Assembly (NCBI RefSeq): GCF_000204055.1
Contig: NW_006768770.1
Span: 722,195 to 786,194, forward strand
DNA: 64,000 nt
Source of the DNA: Melampsora larici-populina 98AG31
Lineage: Eukaryota > Basidiomycota > Pucciniomycetes > Pucciniales > Melampsoraceae
Direction of reading: 5' to 3'
Positions 32,603 through 44,897 of this stretch are shown here, piece by piece; within the stretch, counting starts at the first letter, position 1; each line of letters starts with the position of its first letter. The translations under genes were made by a program, and so were the position numbers. The notes under the pieces were generated by a model, which made no database searches, was not told where the DNA came from, and saw only the letters and a list, made by a program, of their open reading frames with translations.

Positions 32603-33560
32603 AGCTTTGGGCTTGTTTTGATTTTGTTGAAGATTATTTAGGGACTAGTGATGACAGATGATGGTCCTGAGTCTGACTGATGTACTCAAGTGGCCGGATT
32701 CAACATATTCATCCTTTATATCTGCCAGTCACTCGGCGTCTGACTAATTTGATACTGTCCTTTGTCTCGAAAGCATTCTTCGACATTCTTATTCTCGACG
32801 ATAAGTTTCTTGAAAGGCATGGGTGCCTGCTCATCCTCTTTGCTACCCTTTCATCATTTAGCCATTATTCGGTCTCTGCTCAATCGGGCGTATTGATTGT
32901 GCTGTGCATCCACCAAGCTGAGCTGTACATACATGCTGAGCTTGCTACAATCTATCTCTCTAACTACCCTCGCCGCTTCCAGACCTCAAGACCTCTCAAA
33001 ATACCGTTGCTATCCTCTTTTCTACTCTTTCATCATTTAGCCATCGTTCAGTCTCTGCTCAATCGGCCCTATTCATTGTGCTGTGCATCCATGCTGAGCT
33101 TGCTACAATCTATCTCTCTAACTACCCTCGCCGCTTCCAGACCTCAAGACCTCTCAAAATACCGTTGCTATCCTCTTTTCTACTCTTTCATCATTTAGCC
33201 ATCGTTCAGTATCTGCTCAATCGGCCCTATTCATTGTGCTGTGCATCCAAGCTGAGCTTTTTACAGTCTATTCTCTAACAATCTTCGCCGCTTCCAGACC
33301 TCAAGACCTCTCATAATACCGTTGCTATCTTCTTCTCTAATCTTTCATCATTTAGCCATCGTTCAGTATCTGCTCAATCGGCCCTACTCATTGTGCTGTG
33401 CACCCAAGCTGAGCTTTCTACAGTCATATCTCTTACCTGGTCAAAGTCCAAAAAGTCGCCTCCCCATTTGTTGTCCCTCCAAAGTTAAACTCGAGGCAAG
33501 GACAGTCTAAGATCCAGAAACCACTCGCTATCTCTCTGACAATCCCCGTCGCTTCGAATC
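32603..33560. repeat. Upstream tandem repeat, about 157 bp x 4
   Basis: A C/T-rich unit recurs with TCATCATTTAGCCAT at about 32851, 33030, 33188 and 33345, each followed by CTGCTCAATCGG and TGTGCTGTGCA. The middle copies are almost identical over their length. The array ends about 100 bp before the ATG of the exon-array gene, so it lies in its promoter or 5' leader. Frames through it are repetitive artefacts. Confidence 0.8.
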
Positions 33561-36500
33561 ATGACGTCTAATTCGATACCTTCAAACCAAACATCCACAG
33601 CCAAGACAGTCCTCCAAACGCTGAGAGATCTCGAGGTGAGATTACTCAGCGAGATACTTCAACGCACCATCATAGTTTGTTAACGTCATTCTACCATACA
33701 GATCCTCACGCATTCTCATCACAATGTCCAAATGGAAAGCTTTGTGAGGCTTAAAAACGACTTCAATAATTTCGAGGTCAGTATACTTTAGTTCCGCATG
33801 GACTGGATCAGACGCATCCTCAATATTAATGACTCTTTCTCAACAGGCAAAGTCTGAATTGACATATCTGCAGCTTGAAGCGCAGATCAAGAGTACTCAA
33901 AATGTAAGTAAATCAAGTTTCTTCACTCTTTGTGTTCAAACTCTGACAGACCACTGCTATAGTCATGTAGGGCTCCAATGAAGGTCAGCTCCACCGTGCA
34001 ACAGGAAGCTTCTTTATACAAGTTGTTGTCTATTTCTCATGCTGCCATCATTTGCAATTCCGAAACTTTACTTTTTATGATCACATCAGGAGTTCGAGGT
34101 TGACAAAAAGGTAAAATTCAAAATACACAAGCAAACTTCCGGCTCCAATTCTCAACATCATGACTTCTACAGGGTTCACAGACGATCAAACCATACCAAA
34201 TAGATCATGTTTCAGACGCAAAACTCGCGAGTCTGCAGGAGAGTGTAGCCGGCTTAATTTCAAGGCTTGATATCGCGACCGGAAGAATTGATGAACAGCA
34301 TTCGGTCAGTGTCTTGCTATCTGGTCTTTTGATTGAATATCCAGTGACAGTAGGTTGTTTTATGATATCAGGGAAGCCAAAAGCTCAAAAGTGAACTGCA
34401 AAGCTTCAATGCTCAAGCAGAGGAACGACTACGAAATTTGTCCTTCTGGAATGGAAAACAAGAGGCAGAACTGAGTAGATTGAATAATACGCTTGTCCAG
34501 TTGGAAGCTAAATCACATGATGAACAAACGCATTTTGTCAAAACAGACCAGCTCACAGAAACCGTGTCCAGCTTAAAACAGTCTGATGAGACTCTCGGTC
34601 AGGAAATCTTGGCTAGTAAGGAAGTGAGCATACCCTTTCTGCCGAGGAATCAAGTCTTCTGCTTATTTAATCCTTTCTTCTATTCTGTTATATAGACATG
34701 CGGAGCACGCTTCCAGAGAGTTTGCGTCAGGATAGATGTGAGTAACCCCCTGTCCATATAAAAACGGGATCAGGATTGATCGGTGATGACCTTGTGTTTG
34801 TGACGACATTCAAAATATACAAAAGGCGCTTGAAGAACTTATTGGTAGATCTGACGAAAAGATAGCGAATCTTCACACTCTTGTCCAGAAAGACAAGGAT
34901 GTATTTGGATACGAGTTGAAACGATTACAGGAACATAATACCACCTCAATGACCAACCATTGTTCCGTTATCCAAAAGTTAGGAGAGCTGGACAAACAAA
35001 TTGCGAATATCCGTGCGATTCACGATTCATCAGAAAATACACTTTCAGGAAGAAAAGATGGAACAGTTTCTAAAGTAGGTACTGAACAATCCTTCTTCTC
35101 ATTATCTTCATGCCTTAAGATTTGATCTTCTCTCAGCATACTGAATTACAGGAGGAGCTTCTCGGCCCACTGCACCAAAAGATCAATGCATTGGAGGCTT
35201 TAATCAACAACAATCCTAATCAAGTGCGTATAATCAAGGCATCGGTGTTTCAATTTTGGCTCGATATTTTCAGCACTTTGCTCACCCCCTCTCTTCTCAT
35301 CTGATGGATTTTCGCAGTTAACAACAACTCACGCTGTTCAAAGCCTAGGTGTTCCAGACGTCGTACGTCATTTCTGATCTTTTGTGTTTTCTGAACTTTT
35401 GTGTGGGAAGCATCTCTGAGACATAGATCTTTGTTGCCAAATTGCAGGAAGAGCTTCTAAGCCCACTGGACCAAAAGATCCAAGCGTTGGAGTGTTTATT
35501 CAACAACAATTCCAATCAAGTGCGTATAATCAAGGTATCGGTGTTTCAAAACTTTGCTCGATATGCTCACCTCTTCTCTTCTCATCTGATGGGATTTTGC
35601 AGATAACAACAACCCACACTGTTCAAAGCCTAGGTGTTCCAGACATCGTACGTCATTTCTGATCTTTCGCGTGGGAAGCATCTCTGAGATATATACCTGT
35701 GTTACCAAATTACAGGAAGAACTTCTCAGTCCACTGCACCAAAAGATCCAAGCATTGGAGTCTTTAACCGACAAAAATTCCCATCAAGTGCGTATGCCCC
35801 AGGGATCAATAGTATCTACACTCTGCTCACCTCATCTCTTTAAATTTCATTTGATGGGATAGATAATATCGGCTCAAGCTGTTCAAAGCCTAGGTGTTCC
35901 TGACGTCGTAAGTCATCTTCGATCTTTTGCGTAGAAAAAATCAGTGAGATATATGTTATTGTTGCGAAATTACAGGAAGAGCTTTTGAGCCCAGTTCACC
36001 AAAAGATCCGAGCATTGGAGTCTTTAGTCAATAGCAATTCCAATCAAGTGCGTATACTCAAGGCATCGATTTTTCCCACCTTTTCTCGAAAGTTTCAAGC
36101 CTTTACTTACCTCTTCGCTTCTCATCTGATGTGACTTTGCAGATAACAACGACTCCCGCTGTTCAAAGCCTAGTTGTACCAGACCTCGTAAGTCATTTCT
36201 GATCTTTCGCGTGGGAAGCATTCCTGAGATATATACCTGTGTTGCCAAATTACAGGAAGAACTTCTCAGTCCACTGCACCAAAAGATCCAAGCATTGGAG
36301 TCTTTAACCGACAAAAATTCCCATCAAGTGCGTATGCCCCAGGGATCAATAGTATCTATACTCTGCTCATCTCATCTCTTTTCATCTGATGGGATAGATA
36401 ATATCGGCTCAAGCTGTTCAAAGCCTAGGTGTTCCTGACGTCGTAAGTCATCTTAGCTCTTCTGCGTAGAAAAAATCAGTGAGATATATGTTATTGTTCC

Positions 36501-39184
36501 GAAATTACAGGAAGAGCTTTTAAGCCCAGTGCACCAAAAGATCCAAGCATTGGAGTCTTTAGTCAATAGCAATTCCAATCAAGTGCGTATACTCAAGGCA
36601 TCGAGTTTTCCCACCCTTCCTCGAAACTTTCAAGCCTTTACTTACCTCTTCGCTTCTCATCTGATGCGACTTTACAGATAACAACAACTCCCGTTGTTCA
36701 AAGCACAGTTGTACCAGACGTCGTGAGTTATTTTTGATTTTTTTTGTGGGAAGCATCTCTGAGATATATATCTTTGTTTTCAAATTATAGGAAGAGCTTC
36801 TCATCCCACTGCACCAAAAGACCCGAGCATTGGAGTCTTTAATCAATCAAGTGCGTATGCCCCAGGCATCAATAGTCTCAACACTCTGCTCACCTCTGCT
36901 CTTCTCATCTGATGCGATTTTACAGATAACAGTAACTCACCCTTGTCGAAGAATTGGTGTTCCGAACTTCGTAAGGCATTTCTGATCTTATGTGTACAAA
37001 GAATCTCTGAGATACATATCTTTGACATCAAATTACAGGAAGAGCTTCTCACCCCACTGCACCAAAAGATCCAATCACTGGAGTCTTTTATCAACAATAA
37101 TTCCAATCAAGTGCGTATACTCAAGGCATCAATAGTAGTCCCTGCCTCCGCTCAATTATTCCCTCCTTCTCATACGTTGTGATTTCACAGTCAACAAACA
37201 CTCGATCTAGTAGCCTCAGTGTTTCCAACATTGTGAGTCAATTCATGTATTCCTTGCGGTCAGCAATGCTGATGGTTTACATATTGTAGGATACCTCGAT
37301 AGAAATCCAGACCCCAACACAACCCAATCCTTTAGATAGTGCCCATTCCAATATTATAAGGGACTCCCCATCTGGCGACTTGTTGATGAGATCGCCAAGT
37401 TCAGACTCCAGTACTGGAACATGTGTTCCAGGAAATCCGGTCAGCAGACGGCAAAAAGTGAGTTCAAGTCGGAGGAAATACACAAGGTCTACGCTTATAG
37501 TATGTATATTTTCCAATAGGGGAAGGCCCCCGAAGTCAGAAGGCTATCTTCCCAGTCAAGCTCTTCAGCAAATGCAAGTCACACTCCTTGAGTTCAACAT
37601 AGACCAAGAATGTCAGCTGACTTGATCCACGATTTCCCATACAGAGACACGCCCTTGCTTTGAATTCTTCCCAATCTGCCAGCAGCTCCAGACAAAGCCT
37701 TCCTAACACCAATATTGGATACGGCGGAAGAATGCCTACAGGTGCAAATTCTTCTTTCGATGATGTTACAAGGGTGAGTAGAGTTGCGCATCTGAAGTAC
37801 AATTCATATTCAAGCTCGAAGACTGATCAATGGTGAATGTGAATGCTTATTTGTTATAACACCACGGGAAATGACCTAAGCTTGGAAGTTCGAACTCGAT
37901 GCTAACTCCGGCACAATCGTCAAGGAATAATGATCCGTATCAGACCCCCGAATCGAGTTCTCGTCCAAAGACAGCAGAAGTACCCAAAAGGGTGAAGAAA
38001 TGGATGAAACCTGTGGAAAATCCTCGGGTCAAGCCCAGATACAGCCTTAGGACACAGAGAGCAACCATGGTTCCGGAGGTGAAGGATGATGATCTAAACT
38101 TGGTTAGTGGCCCCAGTAGTAGATCACAGATCATATCAAACTAATCCGCCCGCCACTGAAAAAAGACTAGAGCTTTGCATCAACACTTCCGAACTTTGGC
38201 AAATGTGGCCAGGCAAAAACGTTCTTTTCCGAAGTCTCCAACGAAAGCCAATTTAGACGCACTGCCTGTTATCGGGTCGACACCCCTAGGCACAGCTGCC
38301 CCTTACGTTCTCACCAACGCACAAGTGACTCAAACATGGGAGGAGGATGAAGGTACCCCCGAAAATTTTTCCAACTATTGCATTAAAAGATTGAGACAAT
38401 ATGGTCTCCCATTTGTGGGGTTGAGCTCTGCGCCTGAGCGCGAGAATCCACAATCTTCAGAATGGAATCGGCGAACTTTGGCTTTCTGCATAGACACATT
38501 CCACCATTTCTTGACTCTTGGCGGGGAGTATGACCACTTCTTTCGTCCAGACCGGGATGAACTTGACAACTCGAGGATGGAAGAACTGCTCCGCAATCAC
38601 TTTGATTATCGCATATCCAACAAACGAATACACATGAAAGAACAGGATGCTATCTCGGAACATCAAAAATACAACCGACGGAGGGCTCGTTGTGTCCGGG
38701 TACGTTCTTTATCCTATCTAACCAAAGCATATAGACTGACAAATTTCTTCCATTGTAGTTGTCTCAGCGCCGGCGGGAGGCTTGCCTCTCCTGCCCAAGT
38801 GTAAAGCCATACGAGGAATTATTCAAGGATGAGCGTTTGTGCTCGAGTGACGAATCAGATGATAATGTCCTTGAAGAAGATCGGATCAGGCACATCCCAA
38901 TTTATCGTTCTCAAGCAGGAACTATGTTGGTGGAGCATCTTGATATGATATATAGACAACTGAGAAACGACGAAGCGCCGAAGAGATCCGGAAGAAAACC
39001 CGCGAAGCGTATAAGATCAACAACGAGGCCTGCCGTCAACTCACCCAGGTGGCCAGTAGGTTTACCGTCAGATTGTGTGGATGAGTTATTCTTGACTAAA
39101 ATTGGAGCCCCAGCGGTTCAAGCACTCAGATTGAGGGACCCAGTTTTGAAGGACGTTCCTGTCCTTGTAGCTTCTTATTCATAG
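33561..39184 (+). CDS. Long coiled-coil protein with eight-fold exon-pair array and conserved C-terminal domain
   Basis: From ATG 33561 more than 25 small exons, nearly all phase 0, can be followed. The N-terminal half is coiled coil (VRLKNDFNNFE; LASLQESVAGLISRLD; ELSRLNNTLVQLEAKS). From 35152 to 37232 an exon pair is repeated eight times: a 72-nt exon encoding variants of EELLSPLHQKIQALESLINN and a 45-nt exon encoding ITTTPAVQSLGVPDV. A Ser/Pro-rich linker follows. Exons 38163-38700 and 38759-39184 then encode a domain (AQVTQTWEEDEGTPENF; WNRRTLAFCIDTFHHFLTLG; RRREACLSC; SSDESDD; WPVGLPSDCVDELFL) that resembles a lineage-expanded basidiomycete family of unknown function with an SSDESD motif. 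The junction at 38101/38162 uses a GTTAGT donor, so the two halves might instead be separate genes; phase agrees with one gene. Role unknown. Confidence 0.65.
35152..37232 (+). repeat. Tandem exon array, eight two-exon units
   Basis: 72-nt exons at 35152, 35448, 35716, 35976, 36256, 36511, 36791 (only 60 nt) and 37039. 45-nt exons at 35318, 35603, 35863, 36143, 36398, 36678, 36926 and 37191 (42 nt). Unit spacing is 247-300 bp. Introns within units are also similar, and units 3 and 5, and 4 and 6, are closest, showing that two-unit blocks were duplicated. Confidence 0.9.
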
Positions 39185-40520
39185 CCGTCATCCTTCAAAG
39201 CTTCATCCAGGGATGAGCCAAATGTAGGCGTTCTGGGCTTGGGCACGGAGGTACTTTCATGTATGTGATCTGGGGACACTTATTGTTTATGTCTGGATAT
39301 TGTTGGTGATTATATATGGTGATTTTTGGTGATCATAACAAAGAGCTTTTAATTTCGGCAAGTGAGAGAATCTACTCATAGTAAACACCCTTGCCTGCCC
39401 TCATGTAAAGCTCACGGTTGTCGACAAACGCGAGGGCATTCAGATCGCAAGGAACTTTGAATGTCCGAAGCTGCCCTCGCAACGTCATGTGTGTCCCAAA
39501 CCAGTCTACTATCTTATCAGCTATGTCTTCTGACCTACTCATTTGTTAGCACAGTGCGTTTTTATGCCCTAGGGCCAGGTATCGCACAAATATATTCATT
39601 TTTTTTTAAAAAAGGCGTCTTTTGGGTGTTTACATCATGTATGCTCAAGCTATCGCAAGTGAAAGAATCTACCCGTAGTACCCATGAGTGAATACCCTTG
39701 CCTGCGCTCATGTAGAGCTCACGGTTGTCGACAAACGCGAGAGCATTCAGGGCCCCTTCCGTCTATTCGAGTCGACCGAAATAGAGTTCGAGGTCCTCAT
39801 CATCATAGTAGATATACGATATAGCCGAATCTGAAGGTTCGAAAGCCTTCTCCGGGTTGAATACTATGGCCAAGATGAAGGTATGAGAAGGTCAATATAT
39901 GATCAAGCCCGAAAAGGTGTGAGCTGATGGGGTTACCTAACACAGGCCTAGATGTTTGAGAACGAGTAGCTTTAAAGCTACAAAGTTACTGCCATGCACC
40001 TATCAGATCATATCCAAAAGGTTCAAGACACTCAGCGGAATAGCGCAGATGGACACCTGAGCAAAAACTAACCCAATGTCGGGGTGGGACATATAAGTTT
40101 ACAATGAGGCTGAATCCACCATTTCCAAATACATACATATGTGTCTAGGGTGTGTATGTACAGGTGGTAATACAGAAACATGTATATGAATATGTATGTA
40201 TAAGCTTAAGTATCCCAGGGCCCTGTTACATCTCAACCTATCAGAACGTATCTCAACCAACAACTTGATAATTTATTTGCTCTTGGCTCTTTCTCTGCCT
40301 CCCCCAAAATCCTCTATTTGTGGGTATTCATTCATTCTGACTGGACCAACTCATCAACCAGATTTCCTGATCTTGCTGTCTACCACATCATCACATCAAT
40401 CAACTATCCTTCTCTACTTACTTTGCTGCTTTCTCGACGGCCTCTAATTAATCCCAGCTAGTCAATCACATTCAAACGACTAAAGACTGTGGATCAGACA
40501 GTCACTCGCCACCTATAAAG
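39185..40520. repeat. Intergenic duplication with two palindrome copies
   Basis: 39359-39445 and 39655-39745 are similar (AATCTACTCATAGTA and AATCTACCCGTAGTA, then CACGGTTGTCGACAAACGCG in both). Palindromes are at 39415-39430 and 39722-39737. 40196-40450 is C/T-rich and reads as leader of the next gene. Confidence 0.65.
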
Positions 40521-43500
40521 ATGCTGAAACCAAATCCTCATGATTTGCCTGAGAAGACCCGATATTACCTGCATGACCTGGACCAGGTCAGTAAGGTCGT
40601 AGGTGTATGGTTGCAGAGTATGCCCATGACATATCCCCTGCAATCAGCCTTAAACACCGTTTGGAATGTAGTTGAAATTGAGCTTCAGGGTATGTTTAGT
40701 CCTTTACTTTCTAGTTTTCCTGTTTCTTTCATTGATCATATGATTGCTGATAGCCATCCTGACATCTTGTCGTATGTCCGTTAGCTATCGCAAAGGACAT
40801 CTTACCATCGGACTTTATTTCTATATCAATTTGGGACGATTCTTCTTATTTAAACAATCAGCAAGGTTCATATCCAGGCTTTAATAGGGCAATGGACCAA
40901 AATTTGGACAAAATCAAGAATCATAACGGGAAGCGTGAACGAAGTCCCCATGATGATGCGAGACCGATTTTCAATATTCACCACTGCTCTACAGTTTTGT
41001 CTACATCTGTCGGAAAGCCAATGGCCTCTACTGAATGTGTATCAAATCATCTTTCTCAATCCGCACATCACATCGAAGCAAAAAGGCACAAGACAGCTTC
41101 AATTGATGAGATGATTCTGTCTGGTCAAAACCATCAAAGTTTATATACGCCAGACTCAGGCAAGAATCCTCCTAAATCCCGCACGCGGCCGATCCCAAGC
41201 GACATGGATAACATCATTCAGGAAATCTTTCGCCTCGACCCTCTTCCCTCGTCCATTGCCGTTGGTATCCCCTCAGACTACGTAGCTACGCGGATACGAT
41301 ACCCATGCTACTTTCCCAGCCCTGATGATTACGAGGTAGGAGAATTATGGGAGAAAATTGATAGTGAGTTTCTGAACGTCGTGGGGGCGGATATACTGAG
41401 TCGGGGCGACTTACGACGTGGCAAATACGGGGTACTTGGCATTGTGGACTGGATTCTCGACGCACGCGAGCATCCTGGCTGGGACGACACATGCGAGAAT
41501 GTGGTGTCAGGTAAACTGGTAGAGTTACGTGATCGTCTCACCAGTGCTTTGCTTCAGCCAGATCACGTTTCCTCTCATGCGTCTATTCTTCACTCGCCTA
41601 CACATTCTACAACCACATTGGTCGGACACGATTCTCCCCCAACTTTTATGAAAGATCGAGATCAGCCTCCCTTCACAAAAGCCAACACCAAATCCAAGTG
41701 GATGGATACCGTCATGGTCAGTGATGCGTCATCGTCGGATGACACCCACGGGGTCGGTTTGCCTGCACAAACAATCCGTCCTGCAATCAGAAAAACCGGT
41801 GTGATCGTTGGTGCAATCCGCATGCCCAGAAGCGCGTCTCCCCCTCCGGATACCGACGCAGAACAAGTGCAATATCAATCCGCTTCAAAACGAGCGAGCT
41901 CCATCCGACAATCTACCACACCCAGAATCATTGGTACAATACGCATGCCCAGAAGTGAAACTCCTCCATCGGATACCGACGCAGAACAAGTGCAATATCA
42001 ATCCGCTTCAAAACCAGCGAGCTCCATCCGACATTTCACCACACCCAGAGTTATTGGTAGAATCCGCATGCCCAGAAGTGAGACTTCTCCATCGAATACC
42101 GAGGCACAAGCACGATTCAATCTATCTCCGCATCTTTTGAATGCATCCAAGTCAAAGGTGGTCAAAGCAGGAAGCACAGATCAGCTTTCAATCGAAGGAC
42201 CCGACAACTCATCTCATATAACTCAAACCGTAGGACCAGGTGACTATGGATCTTTTGTTGCATTGCTAAATTACAATTGATCATAGCTCACACGTATCGT
42301 TTTTTGCTAGGTCAAACGATTACCATGAAATCTTTGCCAGACGTCGATCAATATTCACTGTCAATCGTTGGGCCAGTAACTGCAACTGATAACAATTGCC
42401 ACTTGCGCTGCCATGAGTCATCGCCAATGTGAGTGAAGAAGAGAACTTGAGCCTGTTACATAATGCTGACACCAATAACTTTTGAATTGTCAGTCCAGGC
42501 GAAGGGAATGTTGATCAAATCACTGGTGATTCTCCTCCCACACGCGATCAATCAACAAGACTGCAAGCGTCAGGCAACTCTTCTTCATCATCCGCCGCCC
42601 AGGAAATATCATCCCACCAATTGATTGACTCCTCTCAACCGCAACCAATCTTTATAAGCTCTTTTTGGGTAAAGCAAATTGACATATACAAGAGTATATC
42701 AGTCGAAAAGAATAACCCTCAGCCCACTGAACTATCCGAAATACATAAGGCCAAACGAGTCTTATTAGAGACCTTGATTCGAGGATCGTGTACTGAATTC
42801 AATCCTAACGAATCGCTGTCACGGCCTGTTACTTTCAGCAGCTTGGGCCAACCTGGCATTCGGTCATGGTGTGAACAACCAGAAAGTGGGTCCTTTTTGC
42901 GAAACACCCGACATATTTCAATACTAACTACCCGTATGGTGGTTTAGATCGAGAGCTTTTCACTCCAGGTCTGGAAACGATCTGGTATAAGCCTGAAGTC
43001 TTCAATTTTGACGCCATTGCGAATTCCGAACCTCCGGAGTCGATCTCTAGACACGAGCGCTTTCTTTGGAATACACTCAAGAATTTTCGTGTGCCTAGTG
43101 CCACTCTTGTTGAACGTGGAATGCACTACGTATTGGCGGCGCTTGTCTTAATTGGATCCGACGCTGAACAGCCGCATCACTCTCCCGAGCTGCCTGACGT
43201 CTCATCAATATCCCATGGCGCTCGTACCGCTCTTTCATGCTGGCAACACTACAAAACACTTTCCTCCCTGCGTTGGGCTAAACTCGAAGCCAAGCGGATT
43301 GAAGCTGCTGACAATTGCATAGAAGATCTTGACAAACTGATTGCGACTATCTATACAATGGTGGAGACCTTCGCTAGTATATGGGCGTTTACATCTCTGA
43401 AGGCCGACATCGAAGCCACCCAGAAAGTTATCAGGGAAAATCAATCTCCCGAAAAGCTCGAAGCATTGACTTTAGGCTTGGAACAGCTGAAGAATGCTTG

Positions 43501-43888
43501 CAATCAAATCAAAGTAGAGTATGCCAACCTACCAGCCCTAGTCGCCTTTCTTTGTTGTGGCGTCAAGGGGCTGATGATCTACCCCAATGATATACGAGTA
43601 TATACTCCTTTACGTGCCATAAACATCCTCCTGGTGACAAGCCATCTAGCCCAACTCGATGAAAGGATCTCTGAGCCAATATGGAAGAGAACTCAATCAT
43701 ACATAGTCGGATTTTTGAATGCTATCATTCAACCAACTGACTCATGGGTACCACAAGAGCTGAACCGATATCACTTGGCCAAGGCTCTCTTCCTTGATTT
43801 CTCGAACCATTTTATCTCACGTAATATATCAGAAATTTGCGTTCCAAAGGCCAGAGCTTATAAAGTACATAACAAAGCATACTCCTGA
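40521..43888 (+). CDS. Lineage-specific protein, copy B of the paralogous pair, 1024 aa
   Basis: Exons 40521-40689, 40785-42239, 42311-42428, 42494-42885 and 42948-43888 join in phase. The N-terminal exon (DLDQVSKVVGVWLQSMPM) and C-terminal exons (SFWVKQIDIYKSISVE; LGQPGIRSW; ERGMHYVLAALVLIG; GVKGLMIYPND; HLAKALFLDFSN) match copy A at 14957-17102. Copy B additionally has a folded insert (MDNIIQEIFRLDPLPSSIAV; YGVLGIVDWILDAREHPGWD) and three 41-residue repeats built on IRMPRSETPPSDTDAEQVQ. The ORF end at 42280 is intron read-through. No signal peptide or membrane span. A nuclear or cytosolic scaffold is possible but unsupported; the function is unknown. Confidence 0.8.
41806..42120 (+). repeat. 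In-frame 123-bp coding repeat, about 2.5 copies
   Basis: ATGCCCAGAAG recurs at 41822, 41945 and 42068, exactly 123 bp apart. Each copy keeps the frame and encodes a Ser/Pro/Asp-rich low-complexity segment. Confidence 0.9.
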
Positions 43889-44160
43889 TCATTGATACCA
43901 CTTTCAATTCCTTCTATAATACTGCATATCTCATGCCTTTCACTCCATTTTACAAGGCTATATATCTCCATGCTTTGTTCCTCTACCCCTCTTGTCATAC
44001 ATTCTACAATAGCATCACTGTTCTGTTCCAAAAATCATGCCAAGGCTTGAACCATGTATACATGCACCGGATCCTGACTGGTGTCAAATGTCATGAGTGA
44101 TCTTACACTTTGGAAATCCGCCCACAACTTTGCTGCATTAGCTCTGGTATTCAAATGAGC

Positions 44161-44260
44161 CATCATCTTTGGTAAGTATCAAATGAGAAGCATCAAAGAT
44201 AGTCCTAAGCCACCATCTTTGGTAAGTATCAAATCACAAGGACCAAAAATAGTACTAAAC
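44161..44260. repeat. 50-bp tandem duplication
   Basis: 44161-44210 and 44211-44260 are aligned copies, both with ATCTTTGGTAAGTATCAAAT. The second holds the last codons of the minus-strand membrane protein, so the stop at 44179 falls in the first. Confidence 0.8.
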
Positions 44261-44897
44261 AAAATGACACTCACCAAGGATCCGATCAGATCAGAAAGCA
44301 CAAGCATGTCTATGGTAATGCCCATGGTATCTGTCACCCACATCATCAAAGAGAAAAAGATCGAACAAAGGAGAATGTGGAATGAAAAGGCGTCGTAAAC
44401 AATATCAAAATCATCACAAGCACACTTGATCTTCTCCACTATACAAACAGTTAGGAATAAGAAACTGAAAGCATTCCAAATTAATTGTCCCAACTGTAGT
44501 TGTGGTTGAGCTTCCATCACGAGCAATTTACAGTGCAAGGCGTCCAGAATCACGTCGATGTCTTCCTTTGATAAAAATTTATTAGAAGCCAGGATAACAG
44601 AGGTCTGCTCAGCCTCAGTTCCAGCGCTTTCTTCTTCAGATTTTCTACAGGGTTTTTCTGGTGATGGATGGATCAGCTGGAAAGATAATATGTATATACT
44701 TAATCACAAGGGTTTGAGAAATGGATGCATACCTGACCTGACTAGTGAATGGCTATCTTTCGAGACTGTAACTTCAACCACAGTCGGGTCCATCCCCTTT
44801 TCTGATTTCCATGAAAGAGTTGGAAGAATCAATATTTGTTTCTCATAATGGTCGAAGATGCTGAAAACTCACTGTCTTCATGATTATTTATTGCCAT
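44179..44897 (-). CDS. Small polytopic membrane protein, 190 aa
   Basis: Exons 44897-44873, 44801-44733 and 44657-44179 join in phase. A hydrophilic N-terminus (MAINNHEDKKGMDPTVVE; KPCRKSEEESAGTEAEQ) precedes at least three hydrophobic spans (WNAFSFLFLTVCIV; FSFHILLCSIFFSLMMWV; LVLSDLIGSLVSVILFSTIF). No motif is recognised. The C-terminus overlaps a 50-bp tandem duplication, so its last residues may be recent. It could be a transporter-like or scaffold membrane protein, but nothing in the sequence decides. Confidence 0.55.

Noticed and set aside
35152..37232. Regularly spaced repeats that could suggest a CRISPR array
   Set aside because: The repeats are spliced coding exons of 72 and 45 nt with conserved splice sites in a eukaryotic gene, and the spacers are similar introns rather than unique spacers.
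40892..42280. Stand-alone 462-residue gene
   Set aside because: The frame continues in phase to an upstream exon and to three downstream exons that match the paralogue; the stop at 42280 is in an intron.
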